Shown: piece by piece, positions 1-9,121 of the stretch
How the letters are laid out: every line of letters starts with the position of its first letter
Position numbering within the stretch: position 1 is the stretch's first letter
DNA from: Deltaproteobacteria bacterium
GTDB lineage: Bacteria > Myxococcota_A > JAADFL01
Assembly (NCBI GenBank): GCA_013152945.1
Contig: JAADFL010000167.1
Span: forward strand, 22,970 to 86,969
Length of the DNA: 64,000 bases
Direction: 5' to 3'
Position numbers and translations under genes: made by a program
Notes under the pieces: generated by a model
Told to the model about the DNA's origin: nothing
Database searches by the model: none
Seen by the model: only the letters and a program-made list of their open reading frames with translations

Positions 1-1
1 T

Positions 2-1243
2 CAAACCAACACAATCATTTTCAGGCAACAGGCCTTGGTTACTTGCCGTAACAAACAGTACCTGGCCTATTACGACCGTAACCAAAAGGTTGTAATCGGG
101 GTCAGGAAACATGGGGAATCCGCTTTTCACATTGTCAGGACAAACCTCGAAGGCGATGCCGGCGATGCGCACAAGACCATATGCATGGGCGCATCACCGG
201 ATGGTATGCTTCATCTTGCCTTCGGCCTGCACGATCAGCCTTTGCTCTATTACAGGACTCTCAAGCCGGGAGACCCTGCCTCATTTGCCCCGTCAATGCC
301 TCTCATGAAAGTTCGCTCTTCCAGCGCGACATACCCGACCTTTTCAAATAATCAAGACAACCAGCTTTTCTTCCTGTGGAGAGAGGGAACGAGCGGGGCG
401 GGAGACATCTGCCTCAGCCGTTACGATGAAAAAACTGAAACATGGCGGCTGTTGCACTCCCCCCTAATCTCCGGGGGTCACGACTATTCTCCGTACTTCT
501 GGTATCCCGGACACGGCATCGATGGAAGCTTTCACCTGGCATGGTGCTGGCGCCGCACGCCTGATGCCGGCACAAACTCGATGATTTGCCATGCCGTGAG
601 CCGTGATGGCGGCAAAAACTGGTTCACCGTATCCGGACGCCGGCTGGCTCCACCCATCACCAGGACCGGCTGCGAGGTTGCAGACGCGGTGCCGGAGGGT
701 GAAAATTTAATGAATCAGGGACCTGTTGCAGTGGATCCTTTCGGAAATCCACATATAATGTACTATCGCAACGATCCGGATCGATTCATTCGATATGTCC
801 ATCTGTGGAACGACGCCGTGGCCTGGCGTTCCACCTTGTTGAATTACGTAAAAGCTGACTTTACACTGGCAGGCAGAGGTACCCTCGAAACACCAATCAG
901 CCGCCCGAACCTGGTTGCAGCGCGGGACATGACCCTGTACGCATTGTTCAGGGACAGCCGTGGAGGAGGCCGGATACGGATAGCCCGGGCCACCCCTCCG
1001 GATTACCTGGATTGGCAGGCACGCACCTTGCTCCCGGACAGAGTCGGTCAATGGGAACCTTGCGTGGATCTTGCTCTGTGGAACAAGAATAACATCATTT
1101 CTTTACTGGTCCAACTGGTAAGCCAGGGAAGCCATGAAACATCCACGTTTACAGACCCCACCCCCATCACTGTTGTGGATTTCGATCCAAAGCAGTGGTG
1201 GTCACGAACTTCGAACCAAGCCATTGACGAGGATATACACTGA
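2..1243 (+). CDS. BNR-repeat family protein, 5' end cut by window
   Basis: The reading frame is open to the first base of the window, so the gene begins outside it. A TTG at 35 is available as a start, but the upstream residues (FRQQALVTC region) read like the beginning of a BNR_4-type beta-propeller, so I treat the gene as 5'-partial. Repeated Asp/Trp-rich strands such as SRDGGKNWF, FGNPHIMYY and DGSFHLAW fit a sialidase-like BNR propeller. The family is often secreted or acts on carbohydrate, but no catalytic residues can be assigned here. The stop overlaps the start of the giant glycosyltransferase (TGATG), so the two are translationally coupled and the protein probably serves the polysaccharide locus. 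Confidence 0.75.
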   Translation, partial: QTNTIIFRQQALVTCRNKQYLAYYDRNQKVVIGVRKHGESAFHIVRTNLEGDAGDAHKTICMGASPDGMLHLAFGLHDQPLLYYRTLKPGDPASFAPSMPLMKVRSSSATYPTFSNNQDNQLFFLWREGTSGAGDICLSRYDEKTETWRLLHSPLISGGHDYSPYFWYPGHGIDGSFHLAWCWRRTPDAGTNSMICHAVSRDGGKNWFTVSGRRLAPPITRTGCEVADAVPEGENLMNQGPVAVDPFGNPHIMYYRNDPDRFIRYVHLWNDAVAWRSTLLNYVKADFTLAGRGTLETPISRPNLVAARDMTLYALFRDSRGGGRIRIARATPPDYLDWQARTLLPDRVGQWEPCVDLALWNKNNIISLLVQLVSQGSHETSTFTDPTPITVVDFDPKQWWSRTSNQAIDEDIH

Positions 1244-4200
1244 TGCAAAATTCATATGATCCACAAGACATTGCCTCGGCGGTCCTCTACTACCTGCGGC
1301 CGCTTATACAGGGAAAGAGGATTCTCATATTGGAGGTGGACAATCCCGCCCCCCGGGTGCCTATCATCTGCGATGAGGCAAAGCAAATCCACCTGGCTTA
1401 CCTGGGGGAAGTAGATATAAACGCACTGGAGTCCAGCGCTGATATCGAGAATCTCGTAATCCATGAGAAACCATTTACCGAAATCGACCCTGCAGATTAC
1501 AGGCCCTTGGAATTGATATATGCGCCCGACTTGCTAACGCATGCCTTTGACCTTCCCTCGATTCTCGCCCACATTCAAAAGGTCCTCGGCCCATCCGGTA
1601 TACTGGTGACACGCTGTCCCGAACCCTCGACTGAATATCAAGATGGATCGCCGCCTGTCAGGGAATTGTTTCCCCAAAATGCAGTAACATGGCTTAAAGA
1701 ACGGTTCGAGCACGTGAACAGCATTACCGAGCAGATTGCCCTGGCCGCAGCATTCGGCATGGACCAAGGAAACGGGGACATCCCTGTATACTCCAAGCCT
1801 GGATCATTCAGAGGACCCGGGGGGGCTCTTTTATTTGCATCGGCCGGAAAACTGCCGGAACTCGATCACGCCCTTGTCTTGACATCACCGGAACAGGCCA
1901 GGGTCTTGTTTCATAAACTGAAGCTTTACAGCCAAAGGCTCGATGGCTGCATACGCGAGATTCGCAACCTGCATCTCAAACTGTCGCGCTTTGAAAAAGA
2001 TACTCAAGAGGCCCTGAGACAATACGCGGACGCCAATGCTGAAAAAAACACCCTGGCCGGGCAACTTGACAATATCGGCAAAGAACTCCTGGAGCTTCGA
2101 GACCTGGAAAGAAAAGAGCGAGCCGAGCTTGCAAGGCTGGAACAGGCATGGAAAGAAAGCCGGGAGGAATCGGAATCCCTCAGGACGCAAAACCAGGAAT
2201 TACATGTTCGAATCAAGGACATGAAAAATTCGATAACTGCAGCAAACATTGCAAGCGGACGACTCGCAGCCTCCCTTGCAGAGCATGGATTCAAACTCGA
2301 AGACGGCAAGTTGGTGCCCGGCCCGGAAAAATTGAAAGCAAAACAGGAAAATCAAAAAAGGCTGGAGTTCCTGGAGCACAATCTCCGTGTCATGACCGAG
2401 CAATTCGCAGGCTTGTACAAGCTGACCGAACAACTAAGGGATCAACTCTCGGAAAGGATTGCATATGACAGATTGGAGATTGAAAAGAGGATAGATGAAG
2501 CCAAGCAAGCAGCAAAAAGGCAAGCCGAACAAGAGTTCAATCAAAAATTGAAAAAAATAATAATTACTACAACAAAACCAGGAAACGGCACTTCAAGCCG
2601 ATTGAAAACACCTGCTGAAAAAAATTCTTTTGTTGAAAATCAGCAACGCCTCGACCATTTGCTCGGAAAGTTCAACGAATTATCCAAATTGGTCGAAGCA
2701 AGTCTGTTCTACGTGTCGGAAATAGAAAAATCCAAGCGCTGGCAGGTAGGCAACGTGCTCGGAAAGACCTATCGTACAATTTCGGGCAAGGGAGAAATCC
2801 CAACAGGTATCCAGAAGATCCGGGAAACATTGAAAAATACTGTTTCAGTTCTCGAATCGGCGCAAAAGCTACTGGAAAAAAACCGTCTTTCGTTACCTGC
2901 AATTGATAATACAGCAGCCCCAGAACAAGGGCCCCGGCCTGCAAAGACCGTGGACAGACCGGAATCGATAGACATAGTAATTTGCGTCCACAACGCCCTC
3001 GACGATGTCAAGGCCTGCCTGGACTCTGTGACAAGGCATACCTACAACCTGAAGCGCCTGATAATAGTCAATGATGGTTCCTCGAAAGAGACAAGCATGT
3101 TTCTACGCAAATGGTGTGCGGACCATCCCTCTTCGTATCTAATAGAGACAAAGGTCGCCGAAGGTTATACAAAGGCTGCGAATAAAGGCCTTCGTGCATC
3201 CAGGGCCGACCTGGTGGTGCTGCTCAATAGTGATACAATCGTTCCCGACGGCTGGCTGGACAGACTTGTCGACTGTGCCGCTTCCGATACCAAGATTGGC
3301 ATAGTCGGGCCGCTCTCAAATGCCGCCAGTTACCAATCGGTTCCCGATATCTACGACGGTAAAGGAGATTGGTCCATCAACCCGCTCCCGGACGGCTATA
3401 CGGTAAACGATATTGCGGCCATTGTTGCACACGTGTCCGAACGGAATTTCACGCGTGTCGAATTCGTAAACGGATTCTGCCTTGCGATCAAGCGCTCTGT
3501 CATAGATGCCATCGGATTCCTGGACGAAAAGAGCTTTCCCAAGGGATTCGGAGAAGAAAACGACTACTGCTTGCGCGCCCGGAACGCCGGCTTCGACTTG
3601 GCTGTTGCGGACCACTGTTATGTTTATCACGCCAAGTCCAAGAGTTACAGCCACGAACGCCGGAAAAAGCTTTCTGCGGCGGCCAATAAGGCAATCAGGC
3701 AGAAACACGGCGAGGCGCGTATGCAAGCCGATATAGAAGTACTGGAACAGAACCCGGTTCTGCGCAGTATGCGTAAACGGGTCAAATCCAGGCTGGCCCA
3801 GAAACGGCCGGTCCCGGCACATGATGAACAAATTTTTCCAAAAGTGCTCTTCCTGCTTCCATACTTCGGCATAGGAGGCGGGGTTCATTCCATTGTCCAA
3901 GAAGCACAGGGCATGCGCAACCTGGGAACGGAATCAGCCGTTGCAGTGCCAACAGGTGTTCGGGACAACTATATCGAGGCATACCCTGAATTCGACCGGA
4001 GCCTGTTCCTGCCTTTTATGAACGAGACCGAACTCACGGAATCAGCCGGCGGTTATGACGTCGTGGTGGCCACACATTTCAAGACAGTGGATCTGCTCAA
4101 GCGTGTACACGCGGCCAAATCGAACCTGGTCCCGGCATACTATGTTCAGGATTACGAGCCATGGTTCGTGGAACCAGGCACAAAGGTGGAGCAGGAGGCC

Positions 4201-7200
4201 CTTGACTCGTATACTGCAATCCCCGGCATGGTCCTCTTTGCCAAGTCCGACTGGCTGTGTGAACTAATCGGGAGAAAACAAGGAGTAAAAGTTCACAAAG
4301 TGCTGCCCAGCCTGGACAGGAATATATTCCATACCTTGAAAGCCGCCCGGCAAGATGAGGTAACTCCACTTGTGATCACTGCGATGGTCAGGCCGGCCAC
4401 TCCACGCAGGGCTCCGCGGGAAACCATGGAGGTCCTGGCCGAAATCAAGCGAAAGTACAAGAACAGCGTTGACATCCGAATCTTTGGCTGCAACCCCGAA
4501 GATCCGCAATATCGTTCCCTTCCGATCGGCTTCCCGCATGAAAATATCGGAATCCTCAACCGCCGCGAGGTAGCCGACTTACTGCGTGCCTCTGACATAT
4601 TCCTTGATTTATCCACATACCAGGCATTCGGCCTGACCGGTATCGAGGCCATGGCCTGCGGCTGTGCAACCGTACTGCCGGCAAAGGGAGGGGTCCACGA
4701 ATATGCAGAGCACCGCAGGAATGCACTCATTGTGGATACAGGCAACCGGCGACTCGTGCTCGATTCCGTGTTCGAGCTTATCCGGGATTCTTCCTTCAGG
4801 AATAATATAAGAAAAGAGGCGATTCGGACAGCAGGCAACTTTTCACTGAATGAAGCCGCCGGATCCCAACTGAAGGTCCTTGGCAACAACTTGCGTTCGT
4901 ACAAAGCAAGCCGGCATTTCAAGCCGATTGAAATACAAAGTAAAAAGACACCTGGCCCTGACCCCGTACATGAGAACAGGCCTGAATCCGGCGAAAATGT
5001 CATTGCCCTTAAAAAAGCGCTGCAGGATTACGAAAAAGTAATTGATAGCATCGGCTTCTATGTATCCGAAGTCGAAAAATCCATGCGATGGAAAGTCGGC
5101 AATGCCATCGGCGGTGCGTATCGCAGCATCACCGCCAAGGGGCCTTTGCCTTCGGGTATGGAAAAGTTGAAGGAAGTGCTCAACGAGTTCGATGGCAAAC
5201 GCAGGGCACACGAGAAGGCAATCAATCGTTCGATAAGTTCCATTGCCGCGTCACCCGGGCCGAAACAGCCTGTTGAAACAAGAGAATATGCCGGATTTGC
5301 AGACCGTGTTCTCTGTTCCCTTTCCAACCTCGGGAAAATAGATGTCATAGTTCCGGTCTATAATGCAACAGCAGATGTCAAAAAGTGCATCCAAAGCCTG
5401 TTGGCCAATACACGTTTCCCCCATCGCATACTCCTGATCGACGACAAGAGCACAGATCCCGGTATCAGGAAAATGCTGTTCCGTTACCGTACCGACAAGC
5501 GAATCAAGATTATGTTTAACAGGCAAAACCTGGGCTTTGTTGCAACCGTCAATCGCGGCCTGTCCGGTTCACGCAATGACGTGGTTGTGCTCAACAGCGA
5601 TACCATAGTCACTCCACACTGGCTTCGAAACCTGGCTGCCTGCGCATATTCGAAGCCAAGGATTGGTACAGTGACGGCAATTACAAATGCCGGCGGTGTT
5701 TTCTCTGTTCCAAGGTTCCAAGAGAACAACCCTGCTCCAGAAGGTCTTTCTCTGGATGGCATGGCCAGACTGGTGCAAAGATACTCGCCGAGATTGTTCA
5801 CCCCCGTGCCTACGGCCGGCGGCTTCTGCATGTACATCAAGCGTGCCATGCTGGATGACGTGGGACTCCTGGATGAAAAGGCGTTTATTAAAGGCTATGG
5901 AGAAGAAAATGACCTGTGCATGCGTGGAACGGATCGCGGCTGGATTCACGTGGTCGATGATTCAACCTATATCTACCACGAGAGAACAGCCTCGTTCGGA
6001 GCCGGGAAAGAAAAGCTGGTCGAACACAACCGTAAAATACTGGAAAAGAAGCATCCCCACTATCCGTTACTGGTCAAGGAATTCGTCACCGGCAATCCAT
6101 TGCGGCCGGTCCAGGAAATTGTCCGGGATATCCTGCAGATGGTCGGACAGGGAGACCGGGGATTAGTTGAACGAGCCGAAAAGCCCGCAGTACTCTATAC
6201 GATCCACGAAAGCGCCGAGGGCGGGACAACCCGCACGGCCATGGATCTTGCGTCTGAAATCAGCAAAAAAATGCATTGCCTGGTGCTTGCGTCGAACCGG
6301 CGGCGGCTGACTCTTTACGAGTATCAAGGTCAAAGGATGGTCGAAATCGAACGTCATGCGCTCGATCAGCCGACCCGGGTTTTCGAGTTTTATTCAGCTT
6401 CATACAGGGATGTTGTATTCGACATCCTCCAACGCTACAGTATCGACCTCGTGCATGTGCGCCACTTGCTGGCTCACACCATGGACCTGCCAAAAATGGC
6501 GAGAATACTTGGGATACCGGTAGTAATGTCCTTTCATGATTATTATTATATTTGTCCGACCATTCACCTTATCGACGATAAATATCACTTCTGTGGAGGC
6601 CGTTGCACACGAACCAAGGGACAGTGCCAGTATCCCAAGACATGGTTCAGGGAGATGCCCCGGTTGAAAAATGCCTTTCTGCCGATTTGGCGCAAGGCAG
6701 TGGACGAAATGCTGGACAATTGCGATGCCTTTGTTACCACTACGAAATATACAAGGGATCTTTACCGGCAGATCTATCCGAAGTTGAAAAAACGGGATTT
6801 CCGCATAATCGAACATGGCCGTGACCTCTCGGCCTATTATCCGGTTGCACGAGAACCTGCAAGAAAAGGCCCTGTTCGCATCGTAAGCGTAGGAGCACTG
6901 GGAACGGTAAAGGGGTGTCGATTCATCAAGGAACTGATGGACCTGGACAAGGAGCAAAAATTCGAGTGGCATTTCTGGGGGCAGGTTTCCGACCCTCTGC
7001 CTTACAAGGGCATTTACCATGGGTCGTACGAACGCGATCGGCTGGCGGATATCCTTGCCGTGGAACATCCGTCTTTCGGCGCTGTTTTTTCGCTCGCAGA
7101 AACCTATTGCCACACCCTGACCGAACTCTGGGCCTGTGGTTTACCAATCTTCGTAAGTGACCATGGCGCGTTGAAAGAGCGTATGCTCAGTCACAAGGGT

Positions 7201-7380
7201 GGTTGGTTGATAGACACAAGCAATCCTGAAAAGGCATATCAGCAAATGGCCGACGTAATCTCGGATCGAAAGGCATGGGCCCGCGAAGCTGAAAACGCGC
7301 GTACACTCGACTTCCCGGCTATCGAGGAAATGGGAGATGCTTACCTCGGGCTGTATGGCTCTCTGCTGAATTCGACATAG
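1243..7380 (+). CDS. Giant multidomain glycosyltransferase (GT2-GT4-GT2-GT4)
   Basis: A 2045-residue cytoplasmic protein with four glycosyltransferase domains. Residues 1-220 resemble a degenerate SAM-methyltransferase fold, and about 225-430 is coiled coil. GT2 domain one starts near D577 (DXD-like NSD at 662-664), GT4 domain one near 867 (EX7E region around E1135), GT2 domain two near 1367 (NSD at 1451-1453) and GT4 domain two near 1649 (Glu at 1961). A helical module of about 48 residues precedes each GT2 half (483-530 and 1267-1314; both contain FYVSE(I/V)EKS.RW.VGN). This indicates internal duplication of a module-GT2-GT4 unit. Its neighbours are an ABC polysaccharide exporter and other GTs, so it likely builds several linkages of an exported glycan. 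Sugar specificity cannot be read from the sequence. Confidence 0.9.
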   Translation: MQNSYDPQDIASAVLYYLRPLIQGKRILILEVDNPAPRVPIICDEAKQIHLAYLGEVDINALESSADIENLVIHEKPFTEIDPADYRPLELIYAPDLLTHAFDLPSILAHIQKVLGPSGILVTRCPEPSTEYQDGSPPVRELFPQNAVTWLKERFEHVNSITEQIALAAAFGMDQGNGDIPVYSKPGSFRGPGGALLFASAGKLPELDHALVLTSPEQARVLFHKLKLYSQRLDGCIREIRNLHLKLSRFEKDTQEALRQYADANAEKNTLAGQLDNIGKELLELRDLERKERAELARLEQAWKESREESESLRTQNQELHVRIKDMKNSITAANIASGRLAASLAEHGFKLEDGKLVPGPEKLKAKQENQKRLEFLEHNLRVMTEQFAGLYKLTEQLRDQLSERIAYDRLEIEKRIDEAKQAAKRQAEQEFNQKLKKIIITTTKPGNGTSSRLKTPAEKNSFVENQQRLDHLLGKFNELSKLVEASLFYVSEIEKSKRWQVGNVLGKTYRTISGKGEIPTGIQKIRETLKNTVSVLESAQKLLEKNRLSLPAIDNTAAPEQGPRPAKTVDRPESIDIVICVHNALDDVKACLDSVTRHTYNLKRLIIVNDGSSKETSMFLRKWCADHPSSYLIETKVAEGYTKAANKGLRASRADLVVLLNSDTIVPDGWLDRLVDCAASDTKIGIVGPLSNAASYQSVPDIYDGKGDWSINPLPDGYTVNDIAAIVAHVSERNFTRVEFVNGFCLAIKRSVIDAIGFLDEKSFPKGFGEENDYCLRARNAGFDLAVADHCYVYHAKSKSYSHERRKKLSAAANKAIRQKHGEARMQADIEVLEQNPVLRSMRKRVKSRLAQKRPVPAHDEQIFPKVLFLLPYFGIGGGVHSIVQEAQGMRNLGTESAVAVPTGVRDNYIEAYPEFDRSLFLPFMNETELTESAGGYDVVVATHFKTVDLLKRVHAAKSNLVPAYYVQDYEPWFVEPGTKVEQEALDSYTAIPGMVLFAKSDWLCELIGRKQGVKVHKVLPSLDRNIFHTLKAARQDEVTPLVITAMVRPATPRRAPRETMEVLAEIKRKYKNSVDIRIFGCNPEDPQYRSLPIGFPHENIGILNRREVADLLRASDIFLDLSTYQAFGLTGIEAMACGCATVLPAKGGVHEYAEHRRNALIVDTGNRRLVLDSVFELIRDSSFRNNIRKEAIRTAGNFSLNEAAGSQLKVLGNNLRSYKASRHFKPIEIQSKKTPGPDPVHENRPESGENVIALKKALQDYEKVIDSIGFYVSEVEKSMRWKVGNAIGGAYRSITAKGPLPSGMEKLKEVLNEFDGKRRAHEKAINRSISSIAASPGPKQPVETREYAGFADRVLCSLSNLGKIDVIVPVYNATADVKKCIQSLLANTRFPHRILLIDDKSTDPGIRKMLFRYRTDKRIKIMFNRQNLGFVATVNRGLSGSRNDVVVLNSDTIVTPHWLRNLAACAYSKPRIGTVTAITNAGGVFSVPRFQENNPAPEGLSLDGMARLVQRYSPRLFTPVPTAGGFCMYIKRAMLDDVGLLDEKAFIKGYGEENDLCMRGTDRGWIHVVDDSTYIYHERTASFGAGKEKLVEHNRKILEKKHPHYPLLVKEFVTGNPLRPVQEIVRDILQMVGQGDRGLVERAEKPAVLYTIHESAEGGTTRTAMDLASEISKKMHCLVLASNRRRLTLYEYQGQRMVEIERHALDQPTRVFEFYSASYRDVVFDILQRYSIDLVHVRHLLAHTMDLPKMARILGIPVVMSFHDYYYICPTIHLIDDKYHFCGGRCTRTKGQCQYPKTWFREMPRLKNAFLPIWRKAVDEMLDNCDAFVTTTKYTRDLYRQIYPKLKKRDFRIIEHGRDLSAYYPVAREPARKGPVRIVSVGALGTVKGCRFIKELMDLDKEQKFEWHFWGQVSDPLPYKGIYHGSYERDRLADILAVEHPSFGAVFSLAETYCHTLTELWACGLPIFVSDHGALKERMLSHKGGWLIDTSNPEKAYQQMADVISDRKAWAREAENARTLDFPAIEEMGDAYLGLYGSLLNST

Positions 7381-7486
7381 CGGGCGAACGGCAATGGCCG
7401 CCGATCGCCCGGCTTCCTTGCGACTCCAAGCAAGGCCGTGGTATAAGTCTGTCGGAAACGGCAATTGTCTTTTGGAGGCTGTCTCA

Positions 7487-8341
7487 ATGGCGCCGTTAAG
7501 GTCTTCATATCTGAAGCTATTGAAGAACAGCGCAATGTTGCTGGCTTGGCTCTGCATGGTGATGATATGGAAGTTAAGGGAGGTGTACCAATATCGTGAA
7601 GTTATTTGGAACTTCGTGACCCAGGACCTGCGTGTTCGTTACCAGCGCTCGATACTCGGCATGCTTTGGACCCTGATCAAACCCGCCTTGATGCTGCTCA
7701 TCCTCACCCTTGTTTTCGGCCTGTTGTTCCGCCGTAATTTCCAGCACTTCGTGGTTTACTTGGGTTCCGGGCTCCTGGCCTGGCTGTTTTTCGCCGATGC
7801 CGCGAACAGCGGGTCAGGCGCAATTATTCATCGCGGCAGCACGTACCTGACTCGGGTGTACCTGCCCAAGGCGGTATTTCCCTTTGTCACTACTGCCGCA
7901 GCCCTTGTAAACTTCTTTTTCTCCCTGGTTGCCTTGATCATCCTGATGATCTTTCTACGCCACAATTTCACGATTTGGCTAATCGTCCTGCCCCTGGCAA
8001 TCACATGCCTTGCACTGTTCGGAATGGGGGTTTCACTCTGGCTTGCTTGCTTAACCGTATATCTCCGTGATCTCGAACACTTGACTGATGTGCTCCTGCG
8101 GGCCTGGTTTTACCTGACACCAATCATCTATCCGATAGACATGATCCCGGAAAAACACCGTTATCTGTTCTATTTCAACCCGATGTTCCATATTTTGCAC
8201 CTGTTCCAAACAAGCCTGTACTATGGGCGTCCGCCTGATACAATGTGCCTGATTGCAGCGCCCTTGATTTCAGCATTTGTGTTTCTCACAGGCGCGGCTG
8301 TCTTTTTCTGGCGCGAGCGCGAATTCGTGTTCCTGGTGTAA
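7487..8341 (+). CDS. wzm: ABC-2 polysaccharide export permease (Wzm/TagG type)
   Basis: A 284-residue inner-membrane protein with the ABC-2 family N-terminus (REVIWNFVTQDLRVRYQRS then LGMLW) and about six hydrophobic segments. The reading frame opens upstream at 7394, but ATG 7487 has GGAGG at 7474-7478 with an 8-base spacer and gives the usual family length, so I choose it. It ends 6 bases before the ATPase gene, the standard permease-ATPase order. It probably exports the lipid-linked glycan made by the neighbouring transferases. Confidence 0.88.
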   Translation: MAPLRSSYLKLLKNSAMLLAWLCMVMIWKLREVYQYREVIWNFVTQDLRVRYQRSILGMLWTLIKPALMLLILTLVFGLLFRRNFQHFVVYLGSGLLAWLFFADAANSGSGAIIHRGSTYLTRVYLPKAVFPFVTTAAALVNFFFSLVALIILMIFLRHNFTIWLIVLPLAITCLALFGMGVSLWLACLTVYLRDLEHLTDVLLRAWFYLTPIIYPIDMIPEKHRYLFYFNPMFHILHLFQTSLYYGRPPDTMCLIAAPLISAFVFLTGAAVFFWREREFVFLV

Positions 8342-8347
8342 CCGGAC

Positions 8348-9121
8348 ATGGAGCAACGCTTAAAAAGTCATGTGATAGAAGTACAACACCTGGCAGTGGA
8401 GTTCCAGCTTGGGCGGCGCCATGGGACACTGTTGAAGCAGAAACTCGGCAATCTGTTCAGTCAAAAGGTAAAGCCTCCCAAGGTCGAACATATAAGGGCT
8501 CTTTCCAATGTCAGCTTCAAACTTTCCGAAGGCCGGGCACTGGGTGTGATCGGAGCCAACGGTGCGGGAAAGTCCACCTTGCTAAAGACCCTGGCCGGAA
8601 TAATTCCACCCAAATCAGGCAATGTGTTCGTGCGTGGAAAAGTTGTACCCCTTATCAACCTGGGGGCCGGCTTCAACCCGGAACTAACCGGGCGCGAGAA
8701 CATCTTTCTCGCCGGCGCAATCCACAGGATCCCAAAGAAAGTGATGGAAACCAAGGTGCGCGAAATAGTAAGGTTTTCCGAGATTGAGCGCTTTATCGAC
8801 ACACCGGTGAAATATTATTCCAGCGGTATGATGGTCAGGCTCGGTTTTGCCATCGCCACTGACATCGATCCGGATATTCTCCTCGTAGACGAAATCTTTG
8901 CAGCCGGGGATGCCTTTTTCCGGCGAAAATGCGAAACAAGGATGCGCAAACTCGTTGGAAAGGCAAGGGCCATGGTAATGGTTTCCCATTCCATGCCGTT
9001 GATTCAAGACCTGTGCCACGAGGTCCTGGTGCTTCACAGGGGCAAGGTCGTTTATCACGGTAAACCCAGGAATGCCGTCCAATATTACCTGGAGAACTGC
9101 GGGGATTCGGGTAAACTATGA
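8348..9121 (+). CDS. wzt: ABC polysaccharide exporter ATPase, no C-terminal glycan-binding domain
   Basis: A 257-residue ATPase of the Wzt/TagH/KpsT group. Walker A GANGAGKS is at 69-76, the signature YSSGM at 157-161, Walker B ILLVDE at 177-182 and the switch His at 214. The protein stops after the nucleotide-binding domain and lacks the extra C-terminal carbohydrate-binding domain of some Wzt proteins, which suggests export that does not read the chain end. It partners with the permease just upstream and overlaps the next glycosyltransferase by four bases (ATGA). Confidence 0.9.
   Translation: MEQRLKSHVIEVQHLAVEFQLGRRHGTLLKQKLGNLFSQKVKPPKVEHIRALSNVSFKLSEGRALGVIGANGAGKSTLLKTLAGIIPPKSGNVFVRGKVVPLINLGAGFNPELTGRENIFLAGAIHRIPKKVMETKVREIVRFSEIERFIDTPVKYYSSGMMVRLGFAIATDIDPDILLVDEIFAAGDAFFRRKCETRMRKLVGKARAMVMVSHSMPLIQDLCHEVLVLHRGKVVYHGKPRNAVQYYLENCGDSGKL

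Noticed and set aside
4293..5003. Minus-strand frame of 236 residues
   Set aside because: Lies fully within the giant glycosyltransferase, Ser/Arg-rich shadow.
6400..7113. Minus-strand frame of 237 residues
   Set aside because: Lies opposite the last GT4 domain; no start signal.
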